From: Papilionanthe hookeriana x Papilionanthe teres
Lineage: Eukaryota > Streptophyta > Magnoliopsida > Asparagales > Orchidaceae
Direction: 5' to 3'
Assembly (NCBI GenBank): GCA_022702705.1
Contig: CM040425.1
Span: 2,480,001-2,544,000, forward strand
DNA: 64,000 nucleotides
The notes under the pieces were generated by a model. That model had not been told where the DNA came from. It did not search any database and saw only the letters and a program-made list of their open reading frames with translations. A program made the translations under genes and the position numbers. Shown here in pieces: positions 35,152 through 45,790 of the stretch (position 1 is the first letter of the stretch; the number at the start of each line of letters is the position of its first letter).

Positions 35152-35913
35152 AAAATGCTTTATGCTCAAGTTCAATAGGTAAATGACAAGCTTTTCCAAA
35201 AAACAGCCTATTTAGGGACATTCCTATAGCGGTTCTGTAGGCAGTCCTATAGGCCCACAGAGCATAATCCAGTTTGATTGACCAATCCTTTCTATTTGGA
35301 TTAACAGTCTTTTCCAATATTCTTTTAATTTCATGATTGGATAATTCAACCAAACCATTTATCTGCAGACGATAAGCAGTAGCTATGCGATGATTAATAT
35401 GATATTTCTTTGTTAACTTTCCAATAATCGCATTTCTAAAATGACTTCCCCCATCAGTTATGATTACTCTTGGTATTCCAAATCTGCAAAATATATACTT
35501 CATAAAAAACTTCGCAACACTTTTTTTAATATAAGCATTCACATCAAAATATAAACATTTCCGAAAGATGGTATAAATGGTCCCATAAAATCTAATCCCC
35601 AAACATCAAATATTTCAACTTCCAATGTATAATTGAGGGGCATCTTATTTCTCCTAGAAATATTGCTTACACGCTGACATCTATCACAATTTTTAATATA
35701 AGCATTCACATCCATAAAAATTGTAGGCCAATAAAATCTTGATTGTAAGATTTTATATGCAGTTTTATCACTTCCAAAATGTCCCCCATAATCAGAATCA
35801 TGACATTTTTGAATAATTTCATAAGTCTCTTCCAAAGGTACACATCTTCGAATTATAAGATCATTTCCTTGTTTATATAAAAATGGGTCATCCAAAAAAA
35901 TAAGTCTTAGCAT
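35152..35913 (-). pseudogene. Athila integrase, N-terminal and core part
   Basis: Zinc-binding region: CHDSDYGGHFGSDKTAYKIL and CDRCQRVSNISRRNKM. Core: WGLDFMGPF (first Asp) and RVIITDGGSHF (second Asp), then YALWAYRTAYRT and GKACHLPIELEHKAF. The stretch normally between GNVYIL and the second Asp is shortened. A 16-base string TATAAGCATTCACATC occurs on both sides (about 35530 and 35697), suggesting a repeat-linked change. The rest of the protein is at 27383-27779. Confidence 0.88.
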
Positions 35914-36046
35914 CAGACAAAAATTTCTTCTTTTCCTGATATGTCAAACCATAGGGTATACTATCACTGAAAATAAAATTTACTATGTCTACATACCACG
36001 GAACACGCCACTCATTAACAGTTAACAATTTTTCATTAGTAAAATA
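35914..36046 (-). other. Athila RNase H-integrase spacer, decayed
   Basis: Short stretch between the two domains with stops in all frames. It probably once coded for the linker. Confidence 0.5.
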
Positions 36047-37230
36047 TTAATTAATTTCTTCAACATCACAGAGAGAATTTTCAATTTCAAGCCTGGACAA
36101 ATGATCAGCAATTTTATTTTCAGAACTCTTTCTATCTACTATCTCAAAGTCAAATTCTTGCAAAAGAAAAATCCATCTTATCAGTCTCAGTTTTGCATCT
36201 TTTTTCTTCATTAAGTATTTGATAGCAGAATGATCAGTATGCACAACACATTTAGTTCCAAGAAATTTATTAAAGGCAAATATGATAACTAATAACTCTT
36301 TCTCAGTAGTGGCATAATTAATTTGAGCTTCATTAAGAGTTTTACTAGCATAATAAATAACTTTGAAAATCTTATCATATTTCTTACCCAAAACAACACC
36401 AATAACATAATCACTAGCATCACACATTAATTCAAAAGGTTTTTCCCAATTTGGTGAAATTATTACAGGTGCAGTGATTAATTTTTCTTTTAATGTTTCA
36501 AAGGCTTTAAGGCAGTCATCATCAAAAATAAAAATTGCATCCTTTTCCAGTAAAGGGCATAAAGGTTTTGTAATCTTTGAAAAGTCTTTGATGTAACGCC
36601 TGAAGAATCCAGCATGTCCTAAAAAACTTCTAATTCCCCTTACATTGGTTGGGCAAGGTAAATTAGATATAACTTGAATTTTTGCAGGATCTACCTCCAA
36701 ACCTTTTTCTGAAATCCGATGTCCTAAAACAATTCCTCCTGCTACCATAAATTGGCATTTTTCCCAGTTAAGGACCAAATTAGTTTCTTCACAGTGTTTT
36801 AGAACCTTAGATAAATGTCCTAAACATGATTCAAACGGAATTCCAAACACTGAAAAGTCATCCATAAAAACTTCAATTCCTTTTCAATTAAATCACAAAA
36901 AATAGCCATCATACATCTCTGAAATGTAGCACGGGCATTACATAAACCAAAGGGCATTCTTCTAAAAGCAAACGTACCATAAGGACTGGTAAACATAGTT
37001 TTCTCTTGATCCTCAGGAGCAATTTGAGTTTGGTGGTAACCAGTATATCCATCCAGAAAACAAAAGTATTTGTGTCCAGCCAGTCTATCCAACATTTGAT
37101 CAACAAATGGGAGTGGAAAGTGATCTTTCCTTGTAGCAAGATTTAATTTTCTATAATCAATGCATATTTGCCACCCTGCAACTTGTCTTGTTGGTATTAT
37201 TTCATTCTTTTCATTAATAGTCACAGTCAC
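36047..37230 (-). pseudogene. pol: Athila reverse transcriptase and RNase H
   Basis: Two overlapping frames give almost all of RT and RNase H. RT: AGWQICIDYRKLN, RKDHFPLPFVDQML, FLDGYTGYHQ, RRMPFGLCNARATF and the catalytic MDDFSVFG. Connection: VRGIRSFLGHAGFFRRYI. RNase H: LMCDASDYVIG, TTEKELLVIIFAF and VHTDHSAIKYLM. A shift at about 36840-36865 splits RT just at the active site. The Tyr/Phe before MDD is lost in that shift. The Athila assignment is firm. Confidence 0.92.
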
Positions 37231-38066
37231 TTCTCCTTTCCTAGGAACATAGTGAACTGGACGAACTCATGCACTATCTGAAATATGGTAGATAACTCTA
37301 GCATCCAACCATTTTAAAATTTCTTTCTTAACAACGACTTTTATGATAGGATTTAATCTCCTTTGGGGATCAGCCCACGGTTTGCAATTATCTTCCATAA
37401 GAATTCTGTGCATACAAATTGAAGGATTTATTCCTTTAATATCAGTAATTGTTCATCCAAAGGCTTTCTTGTGCTTCTTCAAAATTTCAAGCAAACTCTC
37501 TTCTTCTTTTTCAGTTAATTGAGAGGAAATTATAACTGGCAAGGTTGAGGATTCACCTAGAAAAACATACTTCAAATTACCAGGAAGAGTTTTTAACTCA
37601 TGTTCAGGAGGTTTTTCAATTGATGAACCATAAGATTCATCTTTTTCTGTCAAATCCAACAATTCAAAACTTTCACGAACATACTTTAAATCTTCCTCTT
37701 AAAAACCTTCAGAATCAAGTAACTCCTCTTCTTGCTTATGTTCCAATTCTTCTCTTTTTAATTTCTCTTCATAAGTTGACTTGAAATGACATTCACTCAA
37801 ATATTTGATAACATCCATCCTATAACGTTCATCTTCTTTACCTCTAGCAGGATATTTCATCGAATTTGAAATATTAAATGTAACCGTCTGATCTTTAACC
37901 CTCATCGTTAATTCCCCTTTTTACACATCTATCATGACTCGGCCTATAGCTAGGAATGGTTTACCCAAAATTATAGGTATCTCTTTATCTTCCTCCATAT
38001 CTAACACAATGAAATCAACAGGAAAAATAAATTGATCCACTTTAACCAAAATATCTTTTATAACTC
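37231..38066 (-). pseudogene. Athila protease end and linker, cut by element B
   Basis: Reading from 38066: VIKDILVKVDQFIFPVDFIV, then EIPIILGKPFLAIGR and, after a stop near 37922, MRVKDQTVTFNISNSMKYP. This is the C-terminal part of an Athila protease; its active site lies beyond the element B insertion. The Glu-rich linker (LEHKQEEELLDSEGF) and ELKTLPGNLKYVFLGE lead to RT. Stops near 37701 and 37450 break it. Confidence 0.82.
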
Positions 38067-40472
38067 TGTCGGCATATTTTTAGGTTAAGTTGTACTTTTA
38101 AAAAAAGGGGTCGCCTACAGAAGTTGTCGGCGAATTTTAAATTTTAAATTTAATTTAAATATATATATAATTTAGAAAGTAACATTTGATTTTGAAAATA
38201 ACTTTAAGTTTGAAAATTTTAAGATATGAAATCAAACCGATCTCACATCCCGAATAGTTTATATAAACGAGCACCGCATCACAAACCGTATATCTATTTT
38301 GAAGAATAGACACACTGCTTGATGATGGGGTTCAGTTAAATAAACTAGAAGATTTGTGACATCCGTTTGGTCTGCAAACCAACTTTATAAGCCGACAAGT
38401 TCCCCTGCTTAATATATAGGAATTAAGCAGGGTTTATATTACATGGGTTCTTAAAGTTCCCTATAAGGGCAAGCCCCTATAGTTAATTACATCTTAAATG
38501 ACGGGAATCATTTAAGAAAACTCTCGATAATGATCAGTGGTTTTGCTCTCAAGAATTTCAAAGTTTAAGGTTTTCAAATGATTGAATTTTGGAGATTTCA
38601 ATAAGGAATGGATCAAATTCGGAACAATTTATTTTGGGAATCCAAAGGAAGAAAAGTAGGAGAAACTGAGGATCCAAGAAGAATCTTTGCAACTTCCCAA
38701 ACTATCCTATTATTTGGCTTCAATTTGAGAGTTTATTTAATATTGCAATCCTGCCAATTTTAATTAATTAGGACTTATATTTGTATTTCATAATCATACA
38801 AATAGCCTCAAAGATGTGAGGGTTTATTTCGTACCGAACGACTACCTCGGAGTCCTAAAACTGATTAGGGCTTAATTTGCATAACACAATAATGCAAATG
38901 CCTAACGAAGAGTTGAGGATTTATGTTGCACTAGGAAAACTATCTCGAAGTCCTATAGCTTGGTTATTTAATTCTAAGAAAGTTTTGTTGAAGTAAATCC
39001 GAGTTTTGCTGATGACGATGGCCGTGCTGCCCACCATGCTCCGAGCTTCTTGTTGTTGTAGAGGTTTAGTTTTAGAAGTCATAAATCAGGAGATGAGAGA
39101 TGTGTTTTGGTTTAGAGAAATCTTAAAGTCCAAATGTCTTTAATGTTTTAATTAAAACAAATCTTAAAGTTGTTTAAACAGAACCGATTAAGATCCCACG
39201 GTTCTGTCATCCCGACACCGTTATTTTCATCGAATTCACTTAGTCCAGATGAATTTGCTAAACTCAACAGAATGAGTTCCACACTTTCATTTAGACCGTG
39301 GGAAATCCCGTTAGCAACACGTGGGTTACATCATCCGAGGTATTCCCGACCATTCAATGAGGCGTTTTAATTTAGTTACAATTGTAGTTTTGTTGTTCTA
39401 TTTGTGATTAAATTTTGAGTTGTTTTATATTTTGGAATGTTGTGGAGGTGAATTTTATCTTGCAATGACTTTTAATTTAGTTTTGGTTTCAGTTTAGGGA
39501 CTATCCTAAAGGTTTTGGTTTTCATGCAACAGTCTTGTTTATCATGCAAGAAAAGTAAAGTACAGTGCATGTAAGTAAATTGCAATAAAGTAAATTGCAA
39601 TAAAATAAAAGAGTACCTAGAGGCTCTTCCCGTCATCCCAAGCTGTACTTAAAACACATGTTAAGGCATTTAAATATTTCAACAAGTACCTAGGTAAAGC
39701 TAAGGGAAGGGTTTTTGTTGTCTACCAAATTCCTAATCCTATTGCTAGTCATCTCCTATGACGTCTAGGTTGTTGTTTTGGTTCGAGGATGATTTTCTTC
39801 ATCAAAGAACAATTAAATTCAATTGTTCTTCTAAAACATCCCGTCATATTGAGGAAGTGCTTAGGACGAGTCATAAACATCTTTTCAATACTTCTGGGAT
39901 TATTTTGAGTTCAAGTAAATTTAGTTGCACATGTGAATCAATCATCAAGGAGTTTAGTTAAACTTTGTCTCTTGATCAGTGAACCTGGGTATTTGATTGT
40001 CTGATGAATGAAGTGACATCTCATTTAATACTTTATTTAAGAGTTATAATAATTAAAGCCTTTAAGGGCAAGTTGGTTTATCGAGAATTTTAATCATTCT
40101 TAATTTAAAGTTTGAGTTAATGATTTAAAGTGATTTAACTTAATTATGAGGTTTTAATTAATAATTTTAAGTTTGGAATAGTGTTCAAATTATTTTAGAT
40201 TTAATTTAAATCTTTACACTTTCAATTATCTTAGTATTTCAGATTAATGTTTATGTTTTCAACTTAATTAGATAGAAAGAGGTGTTGAAATTACTGATAT
40301 GTTCTGATTTGACTCTTAATGATTTCATTTAGGTTCGTTGATAAGTGATTTTAATTTAATTTAATTTAATTTAATTTAATTTTAATCTAGTTTTAATTTA
40401 ATTTCACTTAATTTAATTTAATTTTAATTTAATTTTAATTTAATTTAATTTGATTTTAATTTAGTTTTAAAT
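38067..40472 (-). repeat. Element B 3' LTR, terminal part
   Basis: On the reverse strand this ends GCCGACA at 38067. It covers the last 2.4 kb or so of the LTR, up to the pentanucleotide tract, and stops abruptly in the 95-bp array at about 40472. No gene. Confidence 0.9.
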
Positions 40473-41125
40473 TTGGTATCAATTCGAAAGAGAGTCAGAA
40501 TTTGGTACCAACCTCGAAGGAAGAGAACTGGAATTTGGTACCAGTCTCGGGAATTTAGAATTGAATTTTGGTATCAATTCGAAAGAGAGTCGGAATTTGG
40601 TACCGACCTCGAAGGAAGAGAACTGGAATTTGGTACCAGTCTTGAAAATTTAGAATTGAAATGTAGGTATCAATTCGAATGAGAGTCAGAATTTGGTACC
40701 GACCTCGAAGGAAGAGAACTGGAATTTGGTACTAGTCTCGGAATTTAGAATTGAAATTTATGTATCAATTCGAATGAGAATCGGAATTTGGTACCGACCT
40801 CGAAGGAAAAGAATTGGAATTTGGTACCAGTCTCGAAGATTTAGAATTGAAAATTGGTATCAATTCGAAAGAGAGTCAGAATTTGGTACCGACCTCGAAG
40901 GAAGAGAACTGGAATTTGGTACCAGTCTCAGAAATTTAGAATTAAAATTTGGTATCAATTCAACAGAGAGTCGAAATTTGGTACCGACCTCGAAGGAAGA
41001 GAACTGGAATTTGGTACCAGTCTCGGGAATTTAGAATTGAAATTTAGTATCAATTCAAAAGAGAGTCGGAATTTGGTACCGACCTCGAAGAAAGAGAACT
41101 AGAATTTGGTACCAGTCTCGAAGAT
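40473..41125 (-). repeat. 95-bp tandem repeat, about 7 copies (second copy of B)
   Basis: Units contain GGTACCGACCTCGAAGGAAG and GGTACCAGTCTCGGGAATTT and recur every 95 bp; each unit has two related halves. Open frames across it are a by-product of the repeat. The same array is longer at 51745-53310. Confidence 0.88.
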
Positions 41126-41865
41126 TTATCTGTATGAAAGGGACCCAGTCTCATGCCATCATAACCAAAAATCGAACAAAGTTCGTGGCTCCGTGTCAAC
41201 AGAACTAGTCGATCCTCTAAAACACAAAGGAAAGAGAACTGGTAAGCGTACCAAGCTGAAAAGACTTGACTTAACGACAAGTCGAAGAGAATATTCAAAT
41301 TTCAAAAGAGTTTCCAACAGATTTCGATGGAGGAAGAACTGAAAGGTTCGAATCAGAGGTTTCAGATCGGAATTCAATTTGAGATTTAGATTCATTTTGT
41401 TTATCCTTTAACAATCCCATTTTAATTTTTGTTGTTTATTTAGTGTTCATGTGAATTTGAAGTTCATTTTAATATTTAGATTTTTAGGTAAAGTTCTCAT
41501 TTATTTTCTTTTCTTTTCTGTTCTTCGTTCAAAGTTCATTTAACTCTAATGGCGTTTCCCAGTCAATTTGCACAAAAAGAGGTGAAGGCAAAATATGATG
41601 TAGTTGTTTTCATTCCAACTTGCTGAGAATACATCATACAACTTGATCTAATCATGATGACATTTTCCTCAGAAATTTTATGTCTCATACAATCCATGTA
41701 AATCCAAAACGGATTGCGTAAGCTTCTTGTTGATCCATCCAAAAGCGTCTGTCAAAAATCCATGTCTGAATAGTAAGAAACATGGGCAATAACATCACCT
41801 TCCAAGCCACCATTGGCAGGATGCCGCATGGATGTGTCTTGGAGGTGTGTTATTTCCCATGTAAC
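41126..41865 (-). other. 3' region of the second B copy, with ORF4 remnant
   Basis: Right after the ORF3 stop an ATG (41860-41858) opens the ORF4 start (MGNNTPP), but a one-base difference near 41820 shifts the frame. The rest matches 53311-54056 closely; no other gene seen. Confidence 0.6.
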
Positions 41866-42898
41866 TCACAGCTCGTAGGGCCGGAGACTCTCCAATTCTG
41901 GATCTGGCTGAAACTGGTAAGGCATTTTTCTATTGTCCATTCTTCTAAAACTAACTGAGATTCGCTCCACAGGAACTCCTGGAATGCAATGCTTCGCAAC
42001 GTCTGCTCCGTTTCCTTTTAACCATCTTCGGGGTTCTGAATATGTCTTTTCTCTCAGGCGGCCAGCTCGACCCATTTTCTGTAATTCAAGGATGCAGTCT
42101 ACAATTTGTTGTTGCTCATAATCTGAGAACACATCTGTATGTAGCTCGAGACCTTCCAAGATGTTGACCCTCTTGTCTCCAATTCTTTCAAAGTATTCAA
42201 AGGTTTTCTTCTCAACTAGTTGCATTTTTTCCAGCTCGTATTTCGGCATTATCTGAAGTCCTCGGTGTCTAGTAACATACTGCGGGATGTATGGCTCAAC
42301 CCCAGCACGTTCTTCTGCATGTCTCGGCTCCTCGGGGAAAGTCTCTGTAGGGACATCCTCCGGGGTTGCTTTCGCAACAAGACTCTTCGGATCCGGTACC
42401 TCTGCTCGGCATCGAGGTACTGACTCTATTTCTTTTTTTTTTGTATTTCTCTTATCTATTTCGACTTTCTTCTTTCTGGTACCTCTGTTCTGCTAACTTG
42501 GTCAATATTTTGCGAATCCGACGATTCTTATTTCTTCGCTGGGTAGCAGTGAGAGTAGCTCTCCTTACCCCTTGAATTTCTGAGGGAGCGGCGCTGACAA
42601 GCCAACCCTCTGTTGTGGCAACTATGGATTTAACTTTCTTATCTTCACCGGTTGCATGAGCAGAGTTTGCTTTTCTTTTCTTGTTGCTGGATTGGTAGCT
42701 CGGGCCACCCATTTTCATCACTGTCTGGCTGTGAACTTCTTCTCTATCAATTGGGATCCAATCATTTTCTTCGTATCGTAAGTCGGCTGGTGTGAAGCTT
42801 GAGTCAATCTCTATCACTGCTCCATCCCTCACCCTCTTTTCATCAAGTGCTAGACTCACGCCATTTCTAAAGTTTAGAACCAACCGCCCGTTCGACAT
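41866..42898 (-). pseudogene. ORF3 (AlkB-like) with catalytic core deleted
   Basis: The ATG at 42898 starts the conserved N-terminus (MSNGRLVLNFRNGVSLALDE). A frame break at about 42250-42450 leads to KPYELEKMQLVEKKTFEYF-type sequence and EGLELHTDVFSDYEQQQIVD. At about 42017 EPRRW joins directly to LKGNGADVAKHCIPG. Compared with 54212-54591 in the other copy, 380-381 bp (127 codons) are missing, in frame. This removes the HID motif but keeps KHCIP and RISVSFR and the PYEL end. This copy cannot bind iron normally. Confidence 0.85.
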
Positions 42899-43223
42899 TT
42901 CCCTGTGAAAAAACAAGGAAAGGATCAGGGGCTGTACTAAGAACACGAACAATAAGAAAAAACATTTAAAAATTCTTATTCACTTCTTTTAAATTTAAAG
43001 GAAGTAGGAAGAGATGAGAAAATATCAGGAATGAATGGATTTAAAAGGAAAGATTGATATATTATTATTACGATTTCTCATGTTTTCTTTTTAACATTTT
43101 TGTTGATGAGATTTTTTTATCATCCATTTTATTTTGTTTTGGGTTCACACCCAGTGACAAAGTGATTACTTCACCCGTGTTTCTAGGGATAAGATTCTAC
43201 TTTAGAGGCCACCCTTCGAAAGA
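42899..43223 (-). promoter_or_regulatory. Integrase-ORF3 spacer with splice acceptor
   Basis: Just before the ATG, the reverse strand reads CCTTGTTTTTTCACAG then GGAAATG (AG at 42904-42903), a strong acceptor. The hairpin TGGGT-GTGA-ACCCA is at 43153-43140. No coding sequence. Confidence 0.6.
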
Positions 43224-44587
43224 TCAGGTTGCGTAATACTTCTTTAAATACCGTCCATTTATTGGAAGCATGGGTCGTTCTCCAAGACAATTCACCAGTT
43301 GGTAAGAACCTCTAGAGTAGACTGTCTCGACCACGAATGTCCCTTCCCATGTTCGTTCAAATTTACCACCTATCTTGTGATGTGCAAGGATAGGTCTTCT
43401 GAGAACCAAAACCAAGTCACTGACTTTGAATGTCCTGGGACGGACTAATTTATCATGTGCCTGGATCGTCTTGGCTTCGATACGGTTCCAAATTCGCCGC
43501 GCGGAAAGTCTTTTCCCTTCCAAGCTTTCCAATTCTTCCGGTCGTAGTCCGGCGTTTTCTTCGTAGTGATCTTTTTCGTAACCGCAATTCGGAGTGATGG
43601 AAGCTGAACTTCCGAGGGCAAGACGGCCTCGGACCCGTACACTAAAGCGTAAGGCGTAGACTGAGTAGGAGTCCTAAAAGTCATCCTGTAGGCCCACAAG
43701 GCTTCTAACAACTTCTCGTGCCAATTTCTCTTATTGTCGTCCAAAGTTTTCTTTAAAATCTGAACGAGAGTTTTATTAAAAGCTTCGACCAAGCTGTTTG
43801 CTCTTGGGTAGTAGATCGTTGAGTATCGCCAATCGATCCCGTGTCTTCTGACAAAATTGTTGATCTTTGTAATTTTGAATGCAGACCCATTATCTGAAAT
43901 GAACCTGCGCGGTACCCCAAAATGGTAGACAACTTGATTCTTGAAGAATTACAGTACATGATGTACTTTCACTTCTCTGAGCGGTGCCGCTTTTGCCCAC
44001 ATAGAAAAGTAATCTGTAGCTGCAAGAATGAAGCGATGTCCTCTTGAAGAAGGCGGTTCTATCGGACCCACTATATCTGTGCCCCAACACTCAAATGGCC
44101 ACGACGCAATTGTCGGATGTAGCACTTTTGGAGGTTGGTGTAGAACCACTCCGTGCACTTGGCACTGGTGATAATTTTTCGCAACTTTCATACAGTCGGT
44201 CATCATTGAGGGCCAGTAATACCCTAGTATTTTAAACTTCATTTTCATTTTCGGGCCTGACTAATGAGTGCCACAAAGTACTGAATGCACTTCTTTAACG
44301 ATTTCACGAGCCTCGGACCCGCTCAGGCACCTTAGCCACATATGGTCAAAAGACCTTCTGTATAATGTATTGTTTATTAATGCGTAAGACAGAGTACTTT
44401 TCTTGATTTGATGGGCTAACGACTTATCGTTAGGCAGGTTTCCTGTCTGCAAGTAGTCTATTAATGGCTGCCACCAATCTTCTGTATTTTCTATCACTGC
44501 TGCAATTGTTTCTTCTGCTTTTCTTTCTGATTTATGTATTGTATCCATGTCGAGCTGTGATAGGACCTGTCGTCCTTGAACTGACAC
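43224..44587 (-). pseudogene. int: Integrase, second copy of B
   Basis: HHCC region (VHSVLCGTH, CHQCQVHG), core WGTDIVGPIEP and RFILAATDYFS, a second-Asp region decayed near 43890, then LLEALWAYRMTFRTPTQST, VYGSEAVLPSEVQ and the end KFERTWEGTFVVETVY (the P of GPF changed) to GRYLKKYYAT. Three or more shifts split it. Confidence 0.87.
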
Positions 44588-45097
44588 TTCAATTGACTCG
44601 TCTTGGAAGCAGGAAAATTCCTTTGCAAGGTGGGCTAACGCATCGGCAAGAGCATTTTTCTCTTCTGGGAATCTTGTAGATTGTTACGTTTGGAATCTGT
44701 TCCAACAGTTTCATGGCGTACTGAAAGTATTGCTTGAGTCTTGGCTTTAAATTTCTGTGCTGTTCGGCGACTTGCTGAATGATCAACTGTGAATCTCCGT
44801 AGATATTGATGCCATCTGAATGGTTAATTCCAATCCTGTTATGAGGGCTTCGTATTCTGCTTCGTTGTTTGTACATGATTCTGTTAAGTGGTAGGATTAT
44901 CTTAACATTCCCCGCTCCGGTGTTATAAAGATTAGTCCGATTCCTGCCTTACCGGGCACTATCATTTGCAATTCTTTGTTCTTCTGTGCTGAGGACGCAC
45001 CGTCGAAGTATAGTTCCCAACGTCGATCATCAGGGTCTTCTAGGCTCATTATCTGCTCGTCAGGCAAATCGTCGTCGAGAGGCGAATCCGCCGGCAA
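44588..45097 (-). pseudogene. Archaeal-type RNase H, second copy of B
   Basis: RWELYFDGASSAQKNKELQ (first Asp kept), GLIFITPERGMLR, then a shift near 44890, then NIYGDSQLIIQQVAEQHRNL. It matches 13661-14254 and 57254-57759. Confidence 0.82.
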
Positions 45098-45711
45098 AGG
45101 GTGTGCTGCGAGGAAGTCTGCTAGGACTTGTCCCTTTACGGCGCGAAGAGGAACGAAAGTTATGTCGAATTACAATAGTATCATCGACCACCTCACAAGT
45201 CTGCCAGAAAGCGTCGGTCGGATCATTAAGTATTGCAACAGATTAACTCTCGAAATAAGGTTGACCTTATGAGAAAGCATGTAATGCCTGGGCTTTTGAG
45301 CGGCGAAGATCAGGGCCAAACAATGCTTCTCAATCAGAGGATACTTTACTTCCGTCGGGATTAGACGACGACTTAGGTAGTAGAGAGCGTTTTCTTTTCC
45401 CTCGTCATTCACACGAGCTTAGCGGGGCTCCGAGAGAGTCGTCTAAAGCCGCGGAATAAAGTATCAACGGTCTACCTGAGATTGGGGCTGCTAAGACAGA
45501 AGGTGTCATTCAATATTGCTTAACGTCCTTGAAAGCCCGCTGGCATTTCTCATCCCAAACGAATTTGGCGTCCTTTTTAACCAATGCCGAGAAGGGCTGA
45601 CACCTACCTGAAAAGTTCGAGATAAGGCGTCGAAGATATGCCAACTTCCATTGAAAGGATCGTAGTTGTTTCAAGGTTTTAGGAGGTGGCATTTCTAAGA
45701 TAGCTTTAATC
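45098..45711 (-). pseudogene. RT C-terminal end and RNase H, truncated
   Basis: Starts abruptly inside RT (IKAILEMPPPKTLKQLRSFQ) at the LTR junction and goes on through RFISNFSGRCQPFSALVKKD, then a shift near 45414 and NALYYLSRRLIPTEVKYP with KHCLALIFAAQKPRHYML. The RT catalytic part is absent. Confidence 0.87.
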
Positions 45712-45790
45712 ATTCTTAATTTAAAGTTTGAGTTAATGAGAATTTTAATCATTCTTAATTTAAAGTTTGAGTTAATGATTTAAAGTGATT
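45704..45790. other. RT-LTR recombination junction with 39-bp duplication
   Basis: On the reverse strand the LTR runs into RT at GATTAAA, seven bases shared by both parents. The LTR bases beside the joint are duplicated in tandem with a 39-bp period (CATTCTTAAT at 45711 and 45750). Both are signs of microhomology-driven joining or template switching. Confidence 0.75.

Larger units (their letters stand above)
26253..38066 (-). mobile_element. Athila-lineage Ty3 element, partial and interrupted
   Basis: Reverse-strand remnant. Protease end, RT, RNase H and integrase read from 38066 down to 27383, followed by a 3' region to 26253. Athila hallmarks: RRMPFGLCNA, MDDFSVFG and GKACHLPIELEHKA. The solo LTR 27785-35146 lies within its integrase. 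Its gag side was cut by element B at 38066, and its far 3' side by element A at 26252. Confidence 0.9.

Noticed and set aside
40473..41034. Open frames with repeated peptide (GTDLEGRELEFGTSL) across the 95-bp array
   Set aside because: The array is stop-poor in several frames and 95 is not a multiple of 3, so the peptide changes frame each unit. It also runs opposite to the element. Not a gene.
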